Below, piece after piece: positions 51,018 through 62,957 of a stretch of 64,000 bases of DNA; position 1 is the first letter of the stretch, and each line of letters begins with the position of its first letter. The stretch comes from Phytopythium helicoides (lineage: Eukaryota; Oomycota; Peronosporomycetes; Pythiales; Pythiaceae). The notes below the pieces were generated by a model. That model did no database searches and was not told where the DNA came from. It saw only the letters and a program-made list of their open reading frames with translations. Location: NCBI GenBank assembly GCA_024867545.1, contig JANFNE010000005.1:682001-746000 (forward strand). The letters run 5' to 3'. A program made the position numbers and the translations under genes.

Positions 51018-54000
51018 ATGGCGCTCGCGGACTTTATGGCCATGGAGGCCGGCGCCAAGTACATGTCCAGCAGCTCGTCCAGCCTGTCGTCCGACTCGGA
51101 CGACGACGTGTCCTCCTCCTCCTCGTCGGTGGCGTCGTCATCGTCCGCCGCGTCCTCATCCTCGTCGTCTGTAGCCTCGGCGGTTGGCAAGGCGCGGAAG
51201 GCGCGGCCGCCGGCTGCTGCCCGCAAGAAGCCGGCGCCGCGCAAGCCCCCGCCGCTGTCTCCGCTGTCGCACGAGGAGGACTCGGACCCGGACTCGGACT
51301 TCTCCGTAGGCGCCAAGAAGAAGAAGAAGCCGCAGCGCAAACCCGCGGCGCCGAAGCGCTCGCCCGCCCAGCCAAAGAAGAAGGCGGCGACGGCGGCACC
51401 GCTGCCACCGGCGGCGTTGCCCCCACCACCTCCACCGCCATTGTCGCCTCCGCCGCCGCCGATGCCTCCAGTGTCGCCGCCTCCGCCGCCCCCAGGGTCG
51501 GATTCGTCCAGCAACGACTCGATGCGGTCGAGCAGCGACGACGACAGCTCCAGCTCCGACTCGTCCGACGAAGGCACGCCTTCGTCGCTGGGATCGGTGC
51601 ATCCACCGCCGACACAATCTGCAGTGTCGACGGTGGCTGCCACGGCTGGTAGACGGAAGACAGCGACGAGGAAAGCGTCCAGTGAAGTCAGCCCGACGTC
51701 GTTGAAAGTGACGCTGAAGTTGCCGCCGGGCTTTATTGCACAAGGTGCAGGGGCGATCGCGGCACCGCCAGCATCAACTGGCACTGCTGGGTCAAAGCTC
51801 AAGGTGCAGGTGACGAACTCAAAAAAGCCTGCGGCAAAGCGCTCTCGTGCAGGCGCAGCCACAGGAACAGTACGGAAACCTGCAGCGAAAAAGACCCCAG
51901 CTGCTCGTAGTAAGGCTAAGGCACCGCCTGCCCCTGCTCCAGTCCCTGCTGCAGCGGCTACACCTGTTGCACAACCACCTGTTGTGCCTCTTGGCCCACC
52001 GATTCTGCCAAAGCTAATCCCAATCGGCAGGACAGTCCCGAAGGAAGAAGTTCGTGGTTCGATAGAGCTAGGGTTCATGGACCCAGAACTTGCCAAAACT
52101 CGGCCCAGAGAAGTGGAGGAAAAAGACATTCCGCCCAACTTTGACGATGCATTTGCGCACGAGAACGAGACGCTACGCAACCTCGACTTGTTTTTCTTCT
52201 GTGATGAGAATGGGTGAGCATTTTGCGATTTTTCTTTACTGTAGAAATGATACTCACGACCTTGTGATATTGCTGTCACTTCGCAGACGGCCGCTGAGCT
52301 TAGAAATCCTAGACCTCCCCAAGGAGCAACGACCTCGTATAATGGGTTTTGGAACTATTGTGGAGCATTTACCACTAACCGAACGCCCACTTCCTATCAA
52401 GCCGGTGCTGCCATCGCCAGCGTTCCCGTCGCGCTCAAAGAAGCGACCTCGGACTGATCAAACCCCATCCCCACGTGTGAAGGCACCAATTAAGCGCTCT
52501 TCAGGTGAATTTTGGCCGTACTCGCTTCAAGAAGCTTTGCTGAATTGGTTCTGACGTTCGCTTCTCATATTACAATGACAGCGAGTAAAAACAGAAAGAA
52601 GGCCAAAGTTGCCAGCGAACTGTTTCAGGAGCAGGAGCAAATCTACCAAGGTGACGGCGAGTTTGAAGATGTCGGCGAATCGGACTTTCAACCCGATTAT
52701 ACGTCGTCAATTTTCCAGCGTTCATCCATCTATCGCTACCCTGCCTCTTCAAAACGGCGCCAAGTTTCTCAATATGACGGCCCGTCCGACTCTGGAAGCG
52801 GTGAGAGCGATTTAACGTCTGACGATGAGGATGTCGACTCGCATCGCTCGATGACGCGATCAGAACCGAACAGTGAGGCTCTATCGGCAATAGGAAGCAG
52901 CTCAAGCGGAAGTGGGAGTGAAAGCGGAAATAGCTCAAGCAACTCGTCGTCTTCCAGTGGTAGCGATGGTGAAAGCAGTGACGGATCGAACAGCTCTCGT
53001 CCAGCCTCTGCTAGTAGCGATGCCAGAATGGGTTCTTCGAAGGTGCTGTCGAATGGAAGGAGTAACGTGACCAAGGCTGCGGGTGGATCCAGTGCATCAC
53101 ACAGGGTTCGGAAAGACTCTCAAGCGGATGGGATGCATCCAGATGTTGCCGAGCTTATGCGCACAGATCGTTCAGGTATGGTTGCTGCGAAAGGGACTGA
53201 AGACGAGCTTAACTTGCTGGAGTGCGGATTTCGCCACCCGCCTGAGTATGCTCGGACGCGTGTTTGGCTCCCGGAAATCACTGATTGGTGCCTGGATTTC
53301 TCGGAAGGGGATCCAACGCTTTGGGTCGTCACACCCGTAGCGTGGTACAAGATTGCAGGACCTCTCTCAGGCTTGCTACCTCACCATGCGTACCGGGAGA
53401 CTTTCCAGCATGTTCGCTTGCTCTTTGAAGCTTGCTACCTCGTTGCTTATGTGCTCAAGGAGTGGCTTCCAATCAACAAGAAAGTTTCATATCGCGCAAC
53501 ACTTCAGCAAGTGATTGAGTTATCATTGGCGAGTCGATATCGAGTGGTACGTGGGAGCATCTCTGCGTTTGTGTTCGTAACCCCTCGCTGACTTGATTTT
53601 TGTGCTTGCAGTCTTCGTGGTTTTTGACAGAAAACTATCCATTTATTCGCAATCAGATATCGAACTTGTTCCCTGACAAGGAATTGTATTTGGAGTCCAT
53701 GTTCTTCAAGCAGCTTCACCGGCTGCACGAGAACTATAGAGTACGTGAAGCTAAGCATCGGCGGGAAACTGCGGAAAGGGAACGCCGACGCATCGATCGA
53801 GAAAATGAACGCAAGCTTAAGCGACAACGGGTCGAAGGTGAGCGGCAGAAGTGGCGCGACCAGCGTGAGGAAGAACGCAAGCTACGCGAGGAGGAACGCA
53901 GATACCCGGTCGAAGACCTGTGGCTTCTTGAAGACGAAGGTATCGAAGAAAAGAACGAGCTGCCAATCGCTCTTGCCGATTTCAACGGGATTAAGGGTTC

Positions 54001-57000
54001 CCTGCTCGGTGAGCTCATCATGGCTTGGCAGACAATTGCGACGTTTCGAAGCTTTGTTGGCATTCAGTCGATTTCTCTTGAGTCGCTCGTCGCATGCATG
54101 ACGTCCAAGAGCGACCGCGGTACGCACGTTGGGCTCGCTAAAATCTTTATGGCGTTCTTGAAGGTCATCCTGTCGGAGAAGTCGTTCACGTCACTACTCG
54201 ATGATCTCGTGGTCGAGGGGAACATCAAGGTGTCGGACTTGTTTGTCAACACGGAGCGCACGTACGGAATTTGCGAACGGCCTTACATAGACATGCTGAA
54301 TGCGATTACCTGGCAAGAGATCCTTCGCCAGTTGATGTCAAAGGATCTCGGCATTGATCCAGGTGTTGGACACGCCGAGCCACTGGTTGGGTGCGAAATC
54401 GTTCGTCAAACGCTGTATATGCAAGCCAACTCGGCGCCATTCAACGCCCCAGTGGATACGACTCTGAAGGGGCTTGAAGACTACCCGGATATTATTAAGC
54501 GACCAATGGATCTCGGCACGATCAAGAAGAAGATTGATACTGGCAGCTACGAGGGCACAGAAGGATACGAGAACTTTGCGGCTGACGTACGTTTGGTGTG
54601 GGAAAACGCAGTGTTGTACAATGGCGAGGAGTCGGAAGTTGGCCGAGCGGCGCTCGCGCTGTCCGATATCTTTGAACAAGACTATGAGCGGTTCGTAGTT
54701 GGGCGGGTTCGTGCCAATCAGAGCCGTAGCGAAGGTTGCAAGCAAGAAAAAGAAGAGTTGCTTTCCCCCGGATCAAGTGAGAAGGACACGTTTACATACG
54801 TGGGTGTCGTCTATGGGCTTTACAGCTTCGAGTTCCACCAGGTATGGCTCATTCTCCGGTTCTTTAACATTGCGAGCAACGCAAACAATGGTGCTAACAC
54901 CACCATTATGATCACAGCTCCCAACAGCGTACAAGATTGGTGCTTTGTCGTGGATTTGCAACGAGTTCTTGAAACTGTCGAGTGTTCGGTACGATAGTGT
55001 ATCTGCATCGTGCAGCCTCCTATCGTCCTACTTACACCTGTATTGTTCAATGCAGCAAATACTTGGAGTCCCAATTGGAGCAGGAGAACATCATCATTCG
55101 AAATCATCGAAAGCGTGCAGCTGATATTGATGCACGGCGGAAGCATCTCGAGAAAACGCGTCGCGAAAAGGAGCTTGCGTTCCGCCAGAGCTGCATTAAC
55201 CAAGGCATCCTGCCCAACTCGCACAACGTCTTCTCGGAAGGTATCAAACGCAAGTACGAGTATATTGGACAGTTTTACGAGAACTTGCACAAGGAAAAGG
55301 CGGAGGAAGAAAGTGCGTTGGATCAGGACAAAAGGACACAGCTCGATGATATGGAGCAAGAATTGCGCTCGGTACGATCGAGCGGCGGACTGATTTTTGG
55401 TGTCAGATGCTGACTCGTATCGTATGTATCCTTGACTACCAACAGATTGTTATCCGTGAGATGCCCGTCGGCAAAGACCGCTTCCACAACCGTTATTGGA
55501 TGTTCCAGCACGATACCAAGCCACGCCTGTTCATTGAAAAGAGCGACTCGGGAGACCTATTGCAGTGCCGAACACAAGAAGAGCTCGATGGTCTGATGGC
55601 CTGGCTCAATCCACGAGGCGTTCGCGAATTGGATTTGATCGACCAACTTTCGAAGGTGAAGGATAAGCTTTCTGAAGGCTTTACGAAGCCACCTTCGGAG
55701 GAAAACAGTGAAGCAGAGTCCGCGGAGCCATCAGTACAGTGGGGAAGTAGCCAGCGAGGCATCGAACTGGAACTGTTCCCGCTGCCAGGAGGAGCTGTGA
55801 AGGGTGGCACCCATGTGATATCTGACTCGGACCGTGTTATCGAAGTGCATGCCATTGTCAAGGAGATGCTGCTTTGTTTGCAACGTCACTTGACGAATGC
55901 AGGCACAGTCCCATCTGGGTGGAAGGAAGCTGCATCGTGGACCTCAAGGGTGAAGGAAGCGAGTGGTTTCGATGCTCTTCGAGCTCTGTTTGCTGAAATC
56001 GAAGATGTTGCTGTCACTGCGTCATCGGGTGGGGTCGAAACTATTCGATACTCGTGGAAGCGCAAGCGACACGAATGGCGATTAGCGCTGGAAGGGGCGT
56101 GCACATACGCTCAGCTCGTGTTTCTTCTCCACTTGCTCCTCGAGGAGTTCTTGAACGTCGAAGCGTTCATGGACTTGTATATTCGTTTGGATCGGCGGGA
56201 CTGGCTCAAGCTGCGACCAAAGGAATCGCGGAACTTCATCCCCGAGGTCGGCAGCCAGGTTGTATATTTTGGTGACGGCCACTTCCAGGCTCTCAAAGAG
56301 GACGAAAAGACAAGAAAAAAGCGATTTTCACAAAAGGGGGATACTCCCTTGCGCCACGTCACGGCAATCTGCACCGTGGATAATGTCTCGTACCACCACG
56401 GCGGCGGTGATCCCTACGCCCTTGCAGTACTGCAGCCAATCGAAGACGTAAAAGCCCATGCAAGCGTGCGAACGCCTGGGGCCAGACTATGTCCGCTCCC
56501 TTCTCCTCAGCAGCGCCTTGCCCGAGTGCTGCTGCGCATTCTAGCAAAGCTGCGGGTTCACTCGGATGCCGGTCCGTTCTTAGAGCCTGTTTCGGATCGT
56601 GAGTTTCCGGAGTACAAGGAGATTGTGCTTCACCCGATCGATTTGGGCAAGATGGTGGAGAAGGCGCGACAGCTTGAGTACAAGCGTGGGATTGATTTGT
56701 ACGAAGATGTGAAACTCATGTGCAGCAACTGCGAGCTTTTTTGCGAAGGGCGGTTCCCGATGCTTCCGCCACTCGCTCGGAACCTGCTGCTTGTTGCGCA
56801 GGCACTGATCAAGAAGTCGAGCAAGGAGATCGACCCTATCGAGCGCGCGATTGCTGGAGGTAGTGAAGACACGAATACGACGGCGATTGTGCAGGAGTCG
56901 GAGGATGCCAAGGACGAGCCGCTCACACGTCCCATCGTCGCGATCCTACGGCTGGAGAACCGCCTCCCCGAGTACGTCGTGGATATTGCCAAGTATACGA

Positions 57001-57309
57001 CGGCGGTGACTCGGTCGTGGCACGCCGGCGATCGGTTCCGGATGCTATTCCGCAAGCCGCAGAGCCAGACCGCCGAGTACTATTTTGGCGTGACTGCTGG
57101 TTCGCTGCCGTTCGACTCGCGCGGCTTGCTGCCTTGGGACGCGCTGTATGTGACGTGGGACGAAGACGACGGAGGCGATGACCATCGCATCAACCCCTGG
57201 TGCGTGTTGTTGTTCTGTTGTTATAGTAGCACACGTTGACATGCATGACTAACGAACGCTGGTGCTTGGCTCATGCAGGGAGGCGGAGGTTGTCCGAGTC
57301 CCCAAGTAG
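51018..57309 (+). CDS. Composite chromatin protein: RFTS-like, DDT, bromodomain, WHIM/WSD, PHIP-type Tudor, bromodomain
   Basis: Eight exons, 51018-52213, 52287-52504, 52582-53546, 53612-54841, 54918-54988, 55056-55371, 55446-57199 and 57279-57309, join without a shift to 1926 residues. Residues 1-400 are Ser/Pro/Lys-rich. About 695-795 resembles the RFTS fold of DNMT1 (TDWCLDFSEGDPTLWVVTPV, WYKIAGPLSGLLP). A charged coil spans 840-890. DDT: about 918-980 (LGELIMAWQTIATFRSFVGI). Bromodomain 1: about 1064-1157 (PDIIKRPMDLGTIKKKI, NAVLYN with the binding Asn). WHIM pieces follow (ALSWICNEFLKLSSVRKYL, then GKDRFHNRYWMF). A PHIP/BRWD-type Tudor half, NFIPEVGSQVVYFGDGHFQ, is near 1590; bromodomain 2 lies at about 1690-1785, with Asn in MCSNCELF. 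The C-terminus PWDALYVTWDEDD, INPWEAEVV matches the second Tudor half. Probably an ISWI-partner-like histone reader. Confidence 0.85.
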
Positions 57310-58014
57310 ACGCAAAGAGAAGAAAAGGATAGATGCCTTCGCGATCCTTGCCATTCAAAAACGTGCCATCGGCTCCATGAGAGCCTTGCTGAGAGGGAAA
57401 TAGAGGTGCGCACGCCCCGGCGACGTGCATTCCGTTCCTGTTGAAGTGGCTGCTGACTGCAGGAGGTATCAGTAGGGTGGTCCTCGGTTCCCACTTGGCT
57501 GGTGGCTGCTAGCAGTCACCCGCCATGATTCATCGCATACAAAGCGCGAAAACGAAAGCCATGATTGGAGAATCCAGTCTGCTAAATAGCAGTCTCCTCG
57601 ACGCAATGCATGCTCTGGTGCTTGGACACATGGCGGCTCCGGCGCGGGGCTGCGGCTCGGAGCAGCTGTATCATCATCGCGTGGCTTGGCCGCTCGATTA
57701 CGCTGGCGGGCGGCGGAGTCCAGTGCCCATCAGCGCGCGGTCACACACCCTTCCATCGGAGATATCCTGTGTAACCTGTGTCGAATGTATCCACCATTCT
57801 CTTGCGCATCCTAAGCGCATTCACTCTATTGCTCTATACTACTCTAAAAACCCATGCCGCCGCGGGCCGCATACTCGGCGCGGTATATAAATAACCCTAT
57901 GGGCGGCCGGCGTCGCAGCGCTGGCCGTCGTGCGCTCGTTCTCTCGCGGGCGCATACTGTGCGCAAGTGAAAGCGAAAGTCCGCGGCCACTTCGGCTTGC
58001 AGCGCGGCGCGACC
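57310..58014. promoter_or_regulatory. Intergenic with TATA box for the flippase gene
   Basis: About 700 bp without a supported gene. GTATATAAATAA at 57883-57894 is a strong TATA match, about 120 bp before ATG 58015, a plausible distance for a start site near 57920. No other element recognised. Confidence 0.5.
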
Positions 58015-61000
58015 ATGAAGGTCGACTTCGCGGTGCCGTCGCCCTCGGACGCGGCCGCCGCCTACCACCAGGCCATCGACATCGACGCGCGCGTGCCCGC
58101 GGCGCCCGCGTCGGCCCCGGCGCTCTCGTCGGCCGAGCGCCGCGGGCGCGAATGCGCTGCCGCAGCCGCCGGCGTCGGCGCCAAAGGCGCTGCGCAGGGT
58201 CAACACGTTCCAGGGCGTCAACGAGGAGGAGCAGCGCAACATCATCTCGCTGCGCTACCGAGCCGACAGCATGGCCGACTCGGTGGCATCGGACGCCGAG
58301 CCGGACGCAGAGGCGCGCGTCTGGAACATGTTCGAGCACGTCTTTTGCTTCCTCAAGGGCATGACCATCTACCAGACGCGCCGCCGGCTCAAGTTTGTCA
58401 TCGTGTCCCAGGCAGTCACCAACACGCTGCGAATCTTCCCCATCATCCTTGGGCTGTCCTACCAGGCCACCGTGCCAGTGCTCATCCTGTACGTGACGCT
58501 CATCTTCGGCTGGCACGGCACCAGCTACCTCCTGCCCAAGTTCCTGCTCAGCTACAAGATCGGCATGCAGATCACGCTGCTAGTTGACATCATTTGGTAC
58601 TGGAAGGGATACAACGGAAACCTGTCTAGCGTCAGCAGCGGAACATCCGTGCTCATGCAGGGATTCTTCTCCATCATCCTCAGTCTGCTCAACATCGCCG
58701 GCATCATGTACGGGTGGAAGCTGCGACGAATTGTCAAGGCCGTGCAGACACAGAGAGAGTACAATCGCGCGGCGCTTGCCACGCGCATGCCCTCCCCTGA
58801 CCGTATGAACTCGATCCAGCAGCTCCGCCAGACGCTCTCCATCAACCCTACCGAGGTCGACTGTGCTGATGGACCATTGCCGCGGCGGAAATTTGTCTCT
58901 GGCGGCGGAATTAAGTCCGTTGTGCCGAGGAAGAGTGTGTCGACGCCGTTCTCCAAGAAGGTGACTGAGACTTCTGACCCGGAGACGACAGCGTTTTGCT
59001 CCAACATGATCGTTACCAGCAAGTACACGTACTACAACTTCCTGTTCGTGTTCCTCAAGCTCCAGTTCAGCCGACTCGCCAACATCTACACTACGATCGT
59101 CGTGATGCTGTGCTTCTTCGACTTTTCTCCCGTGAGCCCTGTCGCGAGTCTTACACCGCTGCTCATCGTGTTCGCAACGTCGGCACTCAAGGATGTGTCG
59201 GAGGACATGCGGCGGCAGAAGGCAGATGGCGCAAGTCAACCAGAAACCGGCTCATATCGTGCGTTGTGCAGCCAAGGAATCGGTGCAGCACATTGACGGC
59301 ATGTGGCAGGATATTCGTGTGGGAGACTTGCTGATATTTAAGGACGGAGATGAGATTCCTGCAGACTGTGTTCTACTTGCGACTAGCCGTTCGGATGGTC
59401 GTTGCTACGTCGAGACTGCCAATTTAGACGGCGAGACCAATCTCAAGATTCGTAGCGTGGCGAAGGCAACCAAGCATTTCTGACGGCGGAAGAGATTCTC
59501 GAAAACTACAAGCTTTCCGTGGAATGTGACGCACCAGGAAAAGATCTTTTTTACTTTGATGGCGTCCTCAAGCTGGAGAAAGTAGTGCACGAAGGCAACG
59601 AAAATGACGTTGTCGACACGAGTTTGACGATGGACAACCTGATTCTGCGCGGCAGTGAGAGCCGCAATTGTGAATGGACCATTGCGCTTGTGATTTACAC
59701 GGGCAAGGACACCAAGATCGCGATGAACTCGGCTAATGTGCCTCTTAAGCGAAGCTTTGTTGAGAAGACCCTTGACACGATGTTCGTTCTTGTGCTCGTG
59801 CTGCTTTTTGGTATCGCTGTCGCATGCACGCTCGGCAACAATAACTGGAATCTTGCGCTTGATGACGGAACGATCCCATGGTACATCGACTTCTCGGACG
59901 GAAACGGCTACATCTTTCTCAGTTATGTGATTCTGTTCAACAACCTGATCCCGTTGTCCATGTATGTGACGATGGAGGGCGTTCGATTCGTGCATGCACG
60001 ATACATCGAGAATGATCTCGAGATGTACGATGAGGCCACGGACACGCCAGCACAAGTTCGCAACAGTAATATTAACGAGGATCTGGGTCAGATTCAGTAC
60101 ATCTTCTCGGACAAGACTGGTACGCTTACGCGGAACGAGATGATCTTCGCCAAGTGCACGATTGCCGGTCTGCGATACAACGATGTCGAGATGGATGCCA
60201 TCAAGCCGCCACGACCAGGCACTCGCTTCAACGACTCTCGCCTGATCGCCCGCCTCAAGGCGAACCACTCGACGCGAAAGGAGATCCACGAATTTTTGCT
60301 AGTGCTGACGATCTGCAACACTGTCATCCCCGAGTACGAGACGTCCGGAGATGGTGGCGAGCAGCGCACAATCAAGTACAATGCATCGTCTCCTGATGAG
60401 CAGGCGCTCGTCCAAGCCGCGAGCGACCTTGGCTATGTCTTGACGTCTCGCGACGGAGCGATCTGCAACACAACGCTTCTTGGAAAGCCTGCGTCGTTCG
60501 AGATCTTAAACGTTCTCGAGTTCAACAGCGACCGAAAGCGCATGTCGGTGATTGTGCGTCACCCAGACGGGAGCATTGTGTTGTACTGCAAGGGAGCCGA
60601 TGACATCATCTTCGATCTGCTGTCGAGCACGCAGCCCCAGGGAGTAGCTCACGTGACGCGTGGTCATCTTCAAGAGTACGCTTCTGAAGGTCTGCGAACT
60701 CTAACGACTGCCATGCGAAGATTGACAAATGAAGAGTACGAGCAATGGCACCAACTGTATCGCCAGGCTGAGCTATCCATGGAAGGCCGTGCTGCGAAGA
60801 TTGCCAAAGTGTCTGCGATCATTGAGGTGGAGTTGACGCTACTGGGTGCAACGGCCATTGAGGACCGACTCCAAGATGGTGTGGAAGAGAGTATTCGTTC
60901 CCTTCGAAAGGCAGGCATCAAGTTCTGGGTGCTGACAGGTGACAAGAAAGAAACTGCGCTTAGCATCGGTATGTCGTCTCACGTTATCGACGACAACATG

Positions 61001-62792
61001 GACGTTATTGTGCTTGGTCAGCGTGACAAAGCCGCTCTTCGTGCCCGACTCGAGGAACTGTATGTTGAACTCGTTGACGACCGGTGGGGCAACACAGATG
61101 AGCATTCATCGGCGACCAAGGTGCTTTATGAAGCCATTAAGCGTGCGATCATTTACTTGTGGGAACTCGTCAAGTTGTCGATCATCGGTCGTGACCAGGA
61201 GGCTGAGGCGCGCAAGAAGCGCCGACGTGTTCAGCGCCGCGAAGAGCAAGCGGCAGCCGCAGCTGCAGCAGCTAACGATGCGACGCCTCCAACGACTCCC
61301 AACAATTACAATGAGGTCTACCCTGCGCATCGTCGAGAGAACGACTCGGTGGACAGCTATGACCATGTGCTGTGCGACCGTGAGTTTGAGCCAAAGAACA
61401 TGAATGCTTCAAGCCCGGACAGTGAAGAGTTCTACGAAGACGATGTGGAGTTTGCGATGGTGATTGACGGCAAGACGCTTGCACTTGTGCTGGATGATGA
61501 CATCAAGTATCTGTTTCTTGCGGTTGCAACGCAGTGCAAGTCAGTCATTTGCTGCCGCTGCTCACCCTCGCAGAAAGCGTCTGTTGTCAAGCTTGTGACG
61601 GAGCCGACGCTCATGTTCTCACCTGGTAACATCACGCTTGCGATTGGAGATGGTGCAAATGACGTGCCTATGATCCAGGCTGCGAACGTTGGTGTGGGTA
61701 TTAGTGGAAAAGAGGGTCGCCAGGCTGTGCTATCGAGTGACTACGCGATTGCGGAGTTCCAGTATCTGAAACGTCTGCTTCTTGTGCACGGCAATTACAG
61801 CTACAAGCGGATCTCGAAGCTGATCTTGTTCTCGTTCATGAAGAATGTGGCGCTGTCGCTGTCTAATTTCTTCCTGGCTATGGAATCCATGTACAGCGGT
61901 TTGCTCATGTACTTCAGCATTTTCTTCACGCTGTACAACGCACTGTTCACTACGATCCCGATTGTTGTGATCGCCATGTACAACCAAGACGTGTCGCCTG
62001 CAGTGCTCATGCAGTACCCGACGTTGTACGTGAACGGACTGAAGAATCGTTCGTTCAACTGGCTGACGTTCGCCGGTTGGTGCCTGCTGGGTGCCTGGCA
62101 CGCGTATGTCGTCTATTCTGTGCCTTACTTCTCGAACGGAATGATCGCGTGGTACTTCACTCGTAAAGATGTCGCGCACTACAACTTTGGCTCCAACGAC
62201 CTTGGATTGTGGGCGGATGGTGTCGCCGCCTACACATACTTGATCACAGGCGTCGACGGCCCAGGTGGCGCTTATGACGAGCAACTGGACGCGCGCAAAT
62301 GCCTTGTCGACCATCGGCACGCTCATCTTTTACTATCTGTTTACAGCCTTCTTCTGTGAGGTGTTCGGCTGGACAAAGACGGATGTGTATGACACAGAGG
62401 TGGGCTACGGTGTCCTGGCGATGCTGTTTCGCCAGTCGTGGTTCTGGTTCGGCTTGCTCATCGCGACGGTGGTGGCTGTGCTACCCAACTACTTCACCAA
62501 GGCTGGGCGTGTGCTCTTTTACCCGGAGCCTTCGCACCTCATGCGCGAGTGGAACCGCCTGGCCAAGGGTGACGACGCGGCTGTCTCGATGGACTCGCCG
62601 CGGCTTGTTCGTCGCACAACGGGCTTTGCCTTTTCACATTACCCTGGCGAAAGTGCTATGGCCCTCGCCACGTACACCAACGGCCGCACGCTCTCGACCA
62701 TTGCGGACGAGGCGCATCTGCGATCCCCCACGGCGTCAACGGCTGATAACTCGACTCCGTCGAAAGGCTCGACGAACGGGTCATCTCCGTAG
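58015..62792 (+). CDS. P4-type ATPase (phospholipid flippase) with extra N-terminal membrane domain
   Basis: Moves phospholipids from the outer to the inner leaflet using ATP. ATG 58015 (MKVDFAVPSPSD). About 290 residues precede the P4 core and include about four spans (FVIVSQAVTNTLRIFPIILG, VPVLILYVTLIFGWHG, IGMQITLLVDIIWYW, FFSIILSLLNIAGIMYGW); this block is not part of canonical flippases. Core: SKYTYYNFLFVFLKLQFSRL (TM1 entry), the A-domain DGETNLKI, TM4 NNLIPLSMYV (the P4 PISL site reads PLSM), the phosphorylation site SDKTGTLTRNEM near residue 700, KGADDIIF, GDKKETALSIGM and the hinge GDGANDVPMIQAA near 1210. About ten core spans follow. One-base gains near 58200, 59240 and 62300 and a loss at 59482 (TTCTG for TTCCTG) interrupt the frame without loss of motifs. 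A basic insert (KKRRRVQRREEQ) lies in the nucleotide-binding/P-domain region. Flippases usually pair with a CDC50 subunit, not seen here. Confidence 0.93.
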
Positions 62793-62957
62793 ACATGATC
62801 GTCTCCCTGCCGTCACTCAGCCCCCTATTTTGCTACAGTAAAGTCGCTGGTTCTACTCGTTGACACCAGCTAGGAAATGCATGTCTTTCACGCTAGATTC
62901 CCAACTTATTTCTCGTAACGATGCGATTGTGGAAAATCATTAGCACTGTTCCAGGAG

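Noticed and set aside
50801..52279. 492-codon Gly/Ser-rich minus-strand ORF
   Set aside because: It mirrors the Pro/Ser-rich N-terminal exon of the chromatin gene; the Gly runs are complements of Pro codons.
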